Origin: Anaerobutyricum hallii
Lineage (GTDB): Bacteria; Bacillota; Clostridia; Lachnospirales; Lachnospiraceae
Direction: 5' to 3'
Assembly: GCF_900209925.1 (NCBI RefSeq)
Contig: NZ_LT907978.1
Coordinates: forward strand, 742,501-806,500
Length of the DNA: 64,000 bases
Part shown: positions 45,770-53,996 of the stretch, in pieces
How the letters are laid out: every line of letters starts with the position of its first letter
Numbering within the stretch: position 1 is the stretch's first letter
Position numbers and translations under genes: made by a program
Notes under the pieces: generated by a model
Database searches by the model: none
Seen by the model: the letters and a program-made list of their open reading frames with translations, nothing else
Told to the model about the DNA's origin: nothing

Positions 45770-47686
45770 ATGGGAGAACAGATGGCATATAATGCGAATA
45801 GCATTGCAGTTCTTGAGGGACTAGAAGCGGTAAGAAAGCGTCCGGGAATGTATATCGGAAGTGTTTCTACCAGAGGTCTTAATCACCTTATTTATGAGAT
45901 TGTAGATAACTCTGTAGATGAGCATCTGGCGGGGTATTGCAGTAATATTCAGGTGATTCTTGAAGAAGACGGAACGGCAACGATTCGGGATAATGGACGA
46001 GGTATTCCTACAGGAATTAATAATAAGACAGGAATTCCGGCAGTAGAGATGGTATTTACTATGCTGCATGCCGGAGGTAAGTTTGGTACGGGAGGTTATA
46101 AGATTTCCGGTGGCCTTCATGGAGTAGGAGCCTCCGTTGTTAATGCACTTTCTGTCTGGCTTGAAGTGAAGGTACAGTCAGATGGTAAGGTGTATCAGCA
46201 GATGTACGAGAGAGGAAAAGCAGTAGCACCGTTGGAAGTCATCGGCAAGTGTCGAAAAGGCGATACGGGAACGAGTGTTACTTTTTTACCAGATGGAGAA
46301 ATATTTGATAAAACATACTTTAAGGCGGAATCCATTAAGAGCAGATTACATGAGACTGCTTATCTGAATCCTGGATTATCTATTACTTTTGAGAATAGAA
46401 GACCAGGAGAAGAGGAAACCGTCCTTTTTCATGAAGAAGAAGGATTAAAGGCTTATGTCAGAGATTTGAATAAGGGAAAGCCGGCAGTTGGTGAGATTGT
46501 TTATTTTAAGAAAAAGATCGATGATATTGAGGTGGAAGCGGCTTTTCAGTATGTAGATGAATTTCAGGAAACAATTATGGGATTCTGCAATAATATCTGT
46601 ACGATGGAAGGTGGAACTCATATTACTGGATTTAAGACAAAGTTTACGTCTGTTATGAATCAGTATGCGAGAGAACTGGGAATTTTAAAAGAAAAAGATA
46701 AGAATTTTACCGGTGCAGATGTTCGTAACGGTATGACAGCAGTTCTTTCTGTTAAGCATAAAGATCCAAGATTTGAAGGACAGACTAAGACGAAGCTGGA
46801 CAATCCGGATGCTGGAAAAGCAGTTAGTGAAGTACTTGGAGAAGAACTGACGTTATATTATGACAGGAATTTAGAAGAACTGAAAAAGGTGATTGCCTGT
46901 GCGGAAAAGTCTGCAAAGATTCGAAAAGCAGAGGAGAGAGCGAGAACGAATCTCATCTCGAAGTCCAAGTTTTCTATTGATACGAACGGAAAACTGGCAA
47001 ACTGTGAGAGTCGTGTTCCAGAAGAGTGCGAAGTTTTTATTGTAGAGGGAGATTCTGCCGGTGGCTCTGCTAAAACAGCAAGAAATCGCCGCACCCAGGC
47101 CATTCTGCCGATTCGTGGAAAGATTCTTAATGTGGAGAAGGCATCCATGGATAAAGTGCTTGCTAATGCGGAAATTAAGACAATGATCCATACTTTTGGA
47201 TGCGGATTTTCAGAAGGCTATGGTAATGATTTTGATATTTCCAAGTTAAAGTATCATAAGATTGTCATTATGACAGATGCCGATGTAGATGGAGCACATA
47301 TTGCAACATTGCTGCTTACATTTTTCTACCGTTTTATGCCAGATCTCATTCATCAGGGACATGTTTATCTGGCAACACCACCACTTTATAAAGCGATTCC
47401 GAAGCGGGGAAAAGAAGAATATCTTTATGATGACAGAGCATTAGAGAATTATCGAAAAACACATAAGAGTAACTTTACTCTACAGCGTTTTAAAGGTCTT
47501 GGAGAGATGGATGCAGAGCAGCTTTGGGAAACAACACTAAATCCAGAGACACGTATCTTAAAACAGGTTGAGATTGAGGACGGAAGACTTGCATCAGAAG
47601 TTACATCGATGTTGATGGGAAGTGAAGTTCCGCCGAGAAGAGAGTTTATCCATACGCATGCAAAGGATGCGGATCTAGATTTATAG
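45770..47686 (+). CDS. Type II topoisomerase subunit B (GyrB/ParE)
   Basis: A 638-residue topoisomerase B subunit. The GHKL ATPase has EIVDNSVDEHLAG, IRDNGRGIP and the GGLHGVGASVVNAL lid. A transducer domain follows, then the Toprim motif EGDSAGGSAK and MTDADVDGAHI, and the RFKGLGEMDAEQLWETTLNP tail. Gyrase and topoisomerase IV cannot be separated by this subunit alone; the A subunit next door looks more ParC-like. GAGG precedes the ATG. Repeat P4 separates it from the A subunit gene. Confidence 0.93.
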   Translation: MGEQMAYNANSIAVLEGLEAVRKRPGMYIGSVSTRGLNHLIYEIVDNSVDEHLAGYCSNIQVILEEDGTATIRDNGRGIPTGINNKTGIPAVEMVFTMLHAGGKFGTGGYKISGGLHGVGASVVNALSVWLEVKVQSDGKVYQQMYERGKAVAPLEVIGKCRKGDTGTSVTFLPDGEIFDKTYFKAESIKSRLHETAYLNPGLSITFENRRPGEEETVLFHEEEGLKAYVRDLNKGKPAVGEIVYFKKKIDDIEVEAAFQYVDEFQETIMGFCNNICTMEGGTHITGFKTKFTSVMNQYARELGILKEKDKNFTGADVRNGMTAVLSVKHKDPRFEGQTKTKLDNPDAGKAVSEVLGEELTLYYDRNLEELKKVIACAEKSAKIRKAEERARTNLISKSKFSIDTNGKLANCESRVPEECEVFIVEGDSAGGSAKTARNRRTQAILPIRGKILNVEKASMDKVLANAEIKTMIHTFGCGFSEGYGNDFDISKLKYHKIVIMTDADVDGAHIATLLLTFFYRFMPDLIHQGHVYLATPPLYKAIPKRGKEEYLYDDRALENYRKTHKSNFTLQRFKGLGEMDAEQLWETTLNPETRILKQVEIEDGRLASEVTSMLMGSEVPPRREFIHTHAKDADLDL

Positions 47687-47692
47687 AATAAT

Positions 47693-47746
47693 GTACGTTC
47701 GGAATTTTTTCTTGTAAGGTCAAACAAAGAAAGATTTTGAAAGTAC
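47693..47746. repeat. Family P palindrome, short diverged copy P4
   Basis: A 54-bp element with ends GTACGTTCGGAA and GATTTTGAAAGTAC. It ends 24 nt before the ATG of the A-subunit gene and fills nearly the whole space between the two topoisomerase genes. Confidence 0.7.
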
Positions 47747-47769
47747 ATAATAAAGAAACGGAGAGAAAT

Positions 47770-50034
47770 ATGTCTGAACAGATTATAAAAACAGAGTTTT
47801 CTGATATTATGCAGAAGTCTTATATTGATTATGCGATGAGCGTCATCTGTCAGCGTGCCCTTCCGGATGTGAGGGATGGCTTGAAACCTGTACAGCGGAG
47901 AGTACTGTATGCGATGCAGGAGTTAGGACTTTCTGCCGATAAGCCGCACCGTAAGTCAGCACGTATTGTCGGAGATACCATGGGTAAATATCATCCACAT
48001 GGTGACAGCTCAATCTATGAAGCCTTAGTTGTAATGGAACAGGATTTTAAAAAAGGAATGCCCCTTGTTGACGGGCATGGTAACTTTGGCTCGATCGAGG
48101 GAGACGGAGCGGCGGCGATGCGTTACACAGAGGCAAAGCTTCAGAAATTCACACAGGAAGTCTACCTTGCAGATATGGACAAGAATGTGGTCGATTTCCA
48201 GTCAAACTTTGACGAAACAGAAAAAGAGCCGGTCGTACTTCCGGTTCGTATCCCAAATCTTTTGATTAATGGAGCAGAGGGAATCGCTGTCGGCATGACC
48301 ACAAGCATTCCTCCACATAATCTTTCTGAAGTGGTAGACGGAGTGAAAGCTTATATGGATAATCCGGATATTACGACAGAAGAACTGATGGAATATGTAA
48401 AAGGACCGGATTTTCCGACAGGTGGAATCGTAGTCAATCAGAAAGAGCTAAAGAATATTTATGAAACAGGCAGTGGAAAGATGAAACTTCGAGGAAAGGT
48501 TCATTTTGAAAAAGCGAAAAAGCGCTCAGAAAGAGACAAGCTTGTTATCACAGAAATTCCATACACAATGATCGGTGCAAATATCAGTAAGTTTATTGCA
48601 GATGTGGTAGGTCTGATCGAGAATAAGACAACAAGTGATATTGTGGATGTTTCTAATGAGTCTTCAAAAGAAGGTATCCGTATTGTATTAGAACTTCGCC
48701 GGAATGCAGATGTAGAGCGCCTTGAGAATCTTCTATATAAGAAGACGAGATTAGAAGATACTTTTGGGGTAAATATGCTCGCTATTGCGAATGGAAGACC
48801 GGAACTTTTAAGCCTGAAAGATATCATAAGCTACCATACAAGATTCCATTACGAAGTACTCACAAGAAAGTATGAGACACTTCTGAAAAAAGAATTAGAA
48901 CAAAAAGAAATTAAAGAAGGTCTGATCAAAGCAAGTGATATGATTGATTTGATCATAGAAATTCTTCGTGGCAGCAAGAGCTTAAAAGATGCAAAGAGCT
49001 GTCTGATTCATGGAGAAACAGACAATATTACTTTTAAGACACAAAAATCGAAAAAAGAAGCTTCAAAGCTTTGTTTTACAGAAAAGCAGGCTTCCGCTAT
49101 TCTTGAGATGCGTCTGTATCGACTGATCGGTCTTGAGATTATGGCATTACAGGAAGAATACGCAGAAATCCTTAAAAAGATAGATAAATATCAGGATATT
49201 TTAGAGCATCCGGCTTCCATGAAGAAAGTGATGAAAAAAGATCTGGAAAAAATCAAAAAGATCTATGGATTTGAAAGAAAAACAGAACTTACCAATGCAA
49301 AAGCTGCAGTTGTAAAAGCACTGCCAATTGAAGAAAAAGAAGTTGTATTTGTCATGGATCGTTTCGGCTATTCTAAGATTCTTGATAAGAGTACGTACGA
49401 GAGAAATGAAGAAACCGTATTAAAAGAATACCGTCATATCGTTCACTGTATGAATACCGATAAAGTCTGTGTATTTACTGATACAGGTGTGATGCATCAG
49501 ATAAAAGTGCAGGATATTCCATCAGGACGACTCCGGGATAAAGGAACCCCACTTGATAATATTGGGAATTATGACAGTAGAAATGAACAGATTCTTTTAA
49601 TTGCACCGGATCGGGTATTAAAAGAGTCCTCCTTATTATTTGTTACTGCCGCATCCATGGTAAAGCTTGTTGATGGAGCAGAATTTATTGTACAGAAAAA
49701 GACAGTTGCCGCTACAAAGTTAGCAGAAGGGGATACTTTAACGGCAGTACGAATTGTCAGCGCCAAAGAAGGTATCACTAATGCACAGATCATTATGCAG
49801 AGTGAAGAAGGTTATTTCCTTCGTTTTCCATTAGAAGAAGTAACAAGAAAGAAAAAAGGAGCAATCGGTATCCGCGGTATGAAGCTTCAGGAGCAGGATC
49901 ATGTCAAGCACATATATCTTACCGGAGTGGAAGAGGAAGATACCCCATCTATTATTTATAAAGAAAAAGAACTGGTATTTAGTAAGATACGACTCATGGG
50001 AAGAGACGGAAAAGGAGTCAAGGTAAGAAGATAG
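47770..50034 (+). CDS. Type II topoisomerase subunit A (ParC/GyrA)
   Basis: A 754-residue subunit. The winged-helix region has RALPDVRDGLKPVQRRVLYAM, YHPHGDSSIYEALV, and the catalytic tyrosine Y119 in AAAMRYTEAKL. The quinolone-determining positions read as Ser and Glu, the ParC-like combination. The C-terminal beta-pinwheel lacks a normal GyrA box; GRLRDKG is the nearest match. These point to topoisomerase IV, or to a second gyrase-like pair as is common in Lachnospiraceae. GGAGAG precedes the ATG at 47770; an earlier in-frame start lies in repeat P4. Confidence 0.92.
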   Translation: MSEQIIKTEFSDIMQKSYIDYAMSVICQRALPDVRDGLKPVQRRVLYAMQELGLSADKPHRKSARIVGDTMGKYHPHGDSSIYEALVVMEQDFKKGMPLVDGHGNFGSIEGDGAAAMRYTEAKLQKFTQEVYLADMDKNVVDFQSNFDETEKEPVVLPVRIPNLLINGAEGIAVGMTTSIPPHNLSEVVDGVKAYMDNPDITTEELMEYVKGPDFPTGGIVVNQKELKNIYETGSGKMKLRGKVHFEKAKKRSERDKLVITEIPYTMIGANISKFIADVVGLIENKTTSDIVDVSNESSKEGIRIVLELRRNADVERLENLLYKKTRLEDTFGVNMLAIANGRPELLSLKDIISYHTRFHYEVLTRKYETLLKKELEQKEIKEGLIKASDMIDLIIEILRGSKSLKDAKSCLIHGETDNITFKTQKSKKEASKLCFTEKQASAILEMRLYRLIGLEIMALQEEYAEILKKIDKYQDILEHPASMKKVMKKDLEKIKKIYGFERKTELTNAKAAVVKALPIEEKEVVFVMDRFGYSKILDKSTYERNEETVLKEYRHIVHCMNTDKVCVFTDTGVMHQIKVQDIPSGRLRDKGTPLDNIGNYDSRNEQILLIAPDRVLKESSLLFVTAASMVKLVDGAEFIVQKKTVAATKLAEGDTLTAVRIVSAKEGITNAQIIMQSEEGYFLRFPLEEVTRKKKGAIGIRGMKLQEQDHVKHIYLTGVEEEDTPSIIYKEKELVFSKIRLMGRDGKGVKVRR

Positions 50035-50040
50035 GAACTG

Positions 50041-50198
50041 ATTTGTAGATTTTGTGTAGACGAAAAAAGAAAAAATACCCTATCCCATCTGCTCTGTAGT
50101 CGCTGTATTTAAGATGCTCATCCGCATCTTAAACACGCTCCCAAGCCGCATCTGGGATAAGATATTTTTTCTTTTTTCTGACAACTCCAAATCTCTAG
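50041..50198. repeat. Family A hairpin A5
   Basis: Same orientation as A1, beginning seven bases after the topoisomerase stop. The inner core CTCTGTAGTCGCTGT and inner hairpin are identical to A1. The outer variable stem (TACCCTATCCC/GGGATAAGATA) contains mismatches, so this copy may be decaying. Confidence 0.88.
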
Positions 50199-50204
50199 AT
50201 GGGG

Positions 50205-50340
50205 ATATCTTCTTACGGAATTGTAAAGATATTATAGTGAAAGAAATCGGGGCAATCGGAAGACTTTGGTTTTCACTGCTATTTTCTAATGGTGAAATAG
50301 TTCTTTGATTAATCATAATTTTCTGGGGATTCCCCTTATT
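50205..50340. repeat. Shared intergenic block between A5 and B1
   Basis: CTTCTTACGGAATTGTAA-GATATTAT-GTGAAAGAAA matches 63150-63191, and CATAATTTTCTGGGGATTCCCC matches the same unit at 27903 and, inverted, at 63091. No gene is seen. The stretch 50509-50615 holds only the leader of the sigma-factor gene. Confidence 0.65.
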
Positions 50341-50379
50341 TTTTTCACACAAAATCCTGATTTCATCTGGAGCCAGCAA

Positions 50380-50508
50380 ACAGAAAAGCAGAAATTTGAT
50401 ATAGAATGAAAAGTGATGTCGGAGCAAATAAAAATGCCGGTCAGGCATTTTCTATGCCGCGACTATCTTCACATTTCATTCTATATCAAATTTCTGCTTT
50501 TCGTCTGT
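50380..50508. repeat. Family B hairpin B1
   Basis: Arms of about 36 bases (CAGAAAAGCAGAAATTTGAT... and its complement) enclose GTCGGAGC, an inner hairpin AAAATGCC/GGCATTTT and GCGACTATCTTCA. B2 at 63309 has the same core but a different, still complementary stem. Confidence 0.88.
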
Positions 50509-50615
50509 TTCTCCTTAATGAATTAAATTTTTGTCACATTTGGTCCTCTTAATGCGTTACTATAGTAGAAGCACTTGTACAGGGGCGAAATTAAAAGAAG
50601 CAGGAGGAAGAATGA

Positions 50616-51188
50616 TTGCTTGGAAGTTTAATGACTTACTGTAAGGAAGAAGATGGAGAAACTTTAGAACTTCTCTATCGTACATATAAAAATAAAATGT
50701 TTTATATTGCGATGAAATTGTTAGAAGATTCAGCAGAGGCGGAAAATATAGTACATGATACATTCTTGATTTTATTGGAACATTTGGAACGAATTGGTGA
50801 TATAAAGGATAAAAAAACATGGAATTATATTGTTACTATATTAAAAAACCGTTGTTTTGATTGGATGAGAAAACAGAAGTATTATAAATATGCAGATGAT
50901 AAAGAAAATTTCAATGTAGAGGAAAGTTTAGATGCAAAGGAGAATATTTTTAAAAATCATTTGGAAGAGGAAATTATCATCAGGGAAAAACAGGAACTAT
51001 TGATAAAGTTGATCATGAATCTGAAATACCCTTATAAAGAAGTTTTATATTTGCAATATTATAACGAATTAGGGAGTAAAGAGATAGGGGAAATTCTTTC
51101 AATAAAGCCGGATAATGTGCGAAAGATAGCCAGCAGGGCGAGAAAAATATTGAAAGAGAAAATGATAGAAATGGGGTATGGGAGATGA
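50616..51188 (+). CDS. RNA polymerase sigma-70 family (ECF-like) factor
   Basis: A 190-residue sigma factor. Region 2 covers LYRTYKNKMFYIAMKLLEDSAEAENIVHDTFLILLEHL and WNYIVTILKNRCFDWMRKQ; region 4 is NLKYPYKEVLYLQYYNELGSKEIGEILSIKPDNVRKIASRARK. The start is probably the TTG at 50616, eight bases after GGAGG. An ATG at 50612 with the same RBS is out of frame and stops after eleven codons. The stop overlaps the anti-sigma start as ATGA. Its regulator gene is interrupted by an IS, so this sigma may be unrestrained. Confidence 0.87.
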   Translation: MLGSLMTYCKEEDGETLELLYRTYKNKMFYIAMKLLEDSAEAENIVHDTFLILLEHLERIGDIKDKKTWNYIVTILKNRCFDWMRKQKYYKYADDKENFNVEESLDAKENIFKNHLEEEIIIREKQELLIKLIMNLKYPYKEVLYLQYYNELGSKEIGEILSIKPDNVRKIASRARKILKEKMIEMGYGR

Positions 51189-51424
51189 CAGATAAGAAGT
51201 TTGAAGAATTGTTGAAAGAAGCAGTGGAACAGTGTGCTGAAAAAGAATGGGAGGAAATCAGCCAAAAGAGTAAAAAGATTCGGTATAAGCCATCTAAAGA
51301 GTTCGAAGAAAAGATGGAAAATTTATATCAAAAAGAGAGTTGTCATAATAATTTTATCGGAGATGAGCAGACAAAAAGTAAAAGTCAGTTAAAAGATACA
51401 AAAAGTGAAAAAAGATATTTTCAT
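51185..51424 (+). pseudogene. Anti-sigma factor gene, 5' part, split by IS200/IS605
   Basis: Eighty codons encode the cytosolic N terminus (TDKKFEELLKEAVEQCAEKEWEEI, EEKMENLYQKE), typical for clostridial anti-sigma factors. The frame then runs into the IS left end and stops at 51430. Removing 51425-53277 joins it in frame to the segment at 53278 to give about 286 residues. The truncated product may still bind the sigma factor. Confidence 0.82.
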
Positions 51425-51503
51425 AAATAAAATCCTTTCGTTTGCCATAGGCGGAAACCCACTACCTTTAGGTGGTGGGAGGAGCCTTGTAAATCTTTAA
51501 TCG

Positions 51504-51908
51504 TTAACCCTGATTCTCAATATATTTTTGTATAGTGGCTGAAGATACTTCTCCAATGCTACAAGCAAAATATCCGTCTGACCAAAATATCTTCTTTTTC
51601 CAATACTGTTTAGATAGAAGCGAACTATATTTGTGCCATAAATAATACGTTGTTTCTTGCTTTACAATTTTGACAATATCGCAAACTTTATCTGTTGTAT
51701 CGTAACTTAATAAGAAATGTATATGATCTTTGTCGGTTTCTATAGCAATAATTTCGTAGCCATAAGCATTAGCAATATCGAAAATCTTTTGTTTAACATC
51801 ATCAGCGATAGAATCTTTGAGTAATTGTTTACGATATTTGGTTACTAGAACTATATGTACTTTAAGATTGTATTTTCGTCTGTTATGACGATTGTATCTA
51901 TTATCCAT
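51504..51908 (-). CDS. tnpA: IS200-type TnpA transposase (Y1, HUH)
   Basis: A 134-residue single-strand transposase. The HUH motif is DHIHFLL and the catalytic tyrosine lies in ATIQKYIENQG. LKVHIVLVTKYRK at the N terminus is typical. It looks intact and full-length. GAGGTG precedes the ATG. It should excise the single-stranded element between the two end hairpins. Confidence 0.95.
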   Translation of the reverse strand: MDNRYNRHNRRKYNLKVHIVLVTKYRKQLLKDSIADDVKQKIFDIANAYGYEIIAIETDKDHIHFLLSYDTTDKVCDIVKIVKQETTYYLWHKYSSLLSKQYWKKKIFWSDGYFACSIGEVSSATIQKYIENQG

Positions 51909-51988
51909 AATTCACCTCAAAACATTGATTTTCACCAATTGTTATTATATAATATATTTAGTGAAATATCTACGAAAGGAGTACATCT

Positions 51989-53128
51989 ATGGAACAGATA
52001 ACTATTACAGCTAAAATTCAAATAGCCGCAACGGAAACGGATAAAGTTTTGCTTGATGAAACTATGTCTGTTTATCGTAATGCCTGCAATTATGTTTCAG
52101 ACTATGTATTCCATACTCACGACTTAAAGCAGTTTTCACTTAATAAGGTTTTGTATTCTACTTTACGGGAAAAGTTTGGTCTTAAATCGCAAATGGCTCA
52201 GTCTGTTTTGAAGACCGTTATCGCCAGATATAAGACCATTCTGGAGAATCAAAACGAATGGATCAAACCCTCGTTCAAAAAGCCTCAGTATGATTTGGTT
52301 TGGAACAGAGATTATTCCTTAACACAAAACCGCTTTTCAATCAATACGCTGAATGGTCGTGTGAAGTTATCTTATTTTGCAGATGGAATGTCTAAGTATT
52401 TCGACCATACGATCTATAAGTTTGGTACAGCTAAGCTTGTAAATAAGCATGGTAAGTATTATCTTCACATACCAGTAACCTATGATGTCGAAGAAAGTAA
52501 TATTTCTGACATCTGTAATGTTGTGGGCATAGATAGAGGTATTAACTTTGTTGTTGCCACTTATGACAGTAAACACAAGTCTGGATTTGTTAGCGGTAAG
52601 GCTATAAAGCAAAAACGTGCTAATTATTCCAAACTTCGTAAAGAACTCCAAATGCGACGGACAGCATCTTCAAGACGAAGGATAAAAGCTATTGGTGGGC
52701 GAGAAAACCGTTGGATGCGGGATATTAACCATCAGGTGTCAAAGGCACTCGTTAAAAATAACCCAAAGCACACTCTCTTTGTATTAGAAGATCTGTCAGG
52801 TATTCGTAATGCTACAGAACGTGTTAAAACAAAAGACCGTTATGTTTCTGTATCATGGTCTTTCTATGACCTTGAGCAAAAACTAATCTACAAAGCAAAA
52901 CAGAATCAGTCTTCTGTTATTAAGGTAGACCCTCGCTATACAAGTCAGTGCTGCCCTTGTTGTGGACACGTTGAAAAGTCTAACCGCAATAAGAAGATAC
53001 ATCTGTTTACTTGTAAAAACTGTGGTTATAAATCTAATGATGACCGCATTGGAGCTATGAATCTGTATCGTATGGGAATAGACTATCTTGCAGATAGCCA
53101 AGTACCTGATACAGTTGTAACAGAGTAA
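51989..53128 (+). CDS. tnpB: TnpB RNA-guided nuclease
   Basis: A 379-residue TnpB, ancestor-type of Cas12, guided by an omega RNA from the element's right end. RuvC residues are present: VVGIDRGINFV (D), LFVLEDLSGIRN (E) and NDDRIGAMNLYRMG (D). The zinc finger SQCCPCCGHV...FTCKNCGYKS is complete. The N-terminal helical region is full-length, so it may be active. AAAGGAG precedes the ATG. It is divergent from tnpA with 80 bp between them. Confidence 0.95.
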   Translation: MEQITITAKIQIAATETDKVLLDETMSVYRNACNYVSDYVFHTHDLKQFSLNKVLYSTLREKFGLKSQMAQSVLKTVIARYKTILENQNEWIKPSFKKPQYDLVWNRDYSLTQNRFSINTLNGRVKLSYFADGMSKYFDHTIYKFGTAKLVNKHGKYYLHIPVTYDVEESNISDICNVVGIDRGINFVVATYDSKHKSGFVSGKAIKQKRANYSKLRKELQMRRTASSRRRIKAIGGRENRWMRDINHQVSKALVKNNPKHTLFVLEDLSGIRNATERVKTKDRYVSVSWSFYDLEQKLIYKAKQNQSSVIKVDPRYTSQCCPCCGHVEKSNRNKKIHLFTCKNCGYKSNDDRIGAMNLYRMGIDYLADSQVPDTVVTE

Positions 53129-53277
53129 ACTCTGCTACAAAGGGTGCTGTCAACCACCCTATGATGTAACGCCACTTTAGATAGCAATATCTATCGGGGA
53201 TTAAAGGTCGGAGGTGTAAGCCGTTAGTACGACTGGGCAGTTACAAGCCCATGACCTTTAGGTCGTGGGTAGTTGAC
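53129..53277 (+). ncRNA. Predicted omega RNA scaffold at the IS right end
   Basis: The 150 bases between the tnpB stop and the right end contain several potential stems, including GGGTG/CACCC near 53140, and end with the RE hairpin. In the IS200/IS605 family this is the omega RNA scaffold, with guide sequence read from the flank. Here the guide would begin ATGGGAAAAGG at 53278. It is inferred from the family, not from folding. Confidence 0.6.
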
Positions 53278-53898
53278 ATGGGAAAAGGAAAAAAGAGAAT
53301 TATTTTAGTTGCGGCTTTAGTGGCGGTTTTACTCTGTGGCAGTGTATTTGCCAAGGAAACAATCCGGGAGTGGAGAAGCAATCTTATTGTAAAACAGGAA
53401 GAAGATGGTTTACGGATTGAATATGGTGGAAAAGAAAAGGAAGATACCAGGGAAGATAGCAAAAATGCAGTTTTGCAAAATGAAAAGCAATCAGAAAACA
53501 AAGAAAATGAGAAAATAACAGCAAATCAGAAAAAAACAATTGATTATAGTGTACCAGCTAAGTATAAATTAAAGTGGGTTCCTGAAGGCTACAAAAAAGA
53601 GACTGAAAACAGCGATGAGAAAGATCTATACTGGTATTATATGACTTATAGTAACGAAAAAGGAGATTTGATCATATATAATCAGCATGATGCAGATTAT
53701 GTGATTCAGATGGCTTTTGACAAACAAAAAGACAGGAAAGAAGAGGTTTCTGTTTGTGGTGTAAAAGGAAAATACTTTACGCATGAAGATAAAGGAGTCA
53801 TAATCTATGAAGTAAATGGAGTTACATATACGATACAAGGTGCTGTATCAAAGCAGGAGTTAATCAAAATGCTGGAGAACAGAGAAAGGATAGGGTGA
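53278..53898 (+). pseudogene. Anti-sigma factor gene, 3' part (DUF4367-like)
   Basis: The second half of the split gene: a membrane helix (RIILVAALVAVLLCGSVFA, just after the junction), a polar linker, and a beta-rich external domain (YKLKWVPEGYKKE, YWYYMTYSNEKGDLIIYNQHD, VCGVKGKYF, YTIQGAVSKQELIKM) of the DUF4367 type. The frame continues across the IS end with an ATG at 53278, so an orphan membrane fragment could be made, but no proper RBS is seen. Confidence 0.78.
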
Positions 53899-53906
53899 CT
53901 TCTAAA

Positions 53907-53962
53907 CAAAAAAATATCCCCACCATTGTGGAGCAGCACTCCACCCGGTGGGGATATTTTTA
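53907..53962. terminator. Bidirectional terminator
   Basis: AAAAATATCCCCACC pairs with GGTGGGGATATTTTT; an inner GTGGAG/CTCCAC stem is nested. It serves both the anti-sigma remnant and the convergent L,D-transpeptidase gene. Confidence 0.9.
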
Positions 53963-53996
53963 TGTCATTAACAAATAAAAATTGATGAACGCTATA

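Larger units (their letters stand above)
51425..53277. mobile_element. IS200/IS605-family element with tnpA and tnpB
   Basis: An element of about 1853 bp. Both ends carry near-identical imperfect hairpins, 51458-51479 and 53248-53269, sharing ACCTTTAGGT at the tip and CCCA/GTGGG at the base. Divergent tnpA and tnpB lie between. Boundaries are set by the reading frame of the interrupted gene and could shift by one to three bases, because CAT/CATG sequence occurs at both junctions. No target duplication is expected for this family. The 5' flank reads TTTTCAT. Confidence 0.9.
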
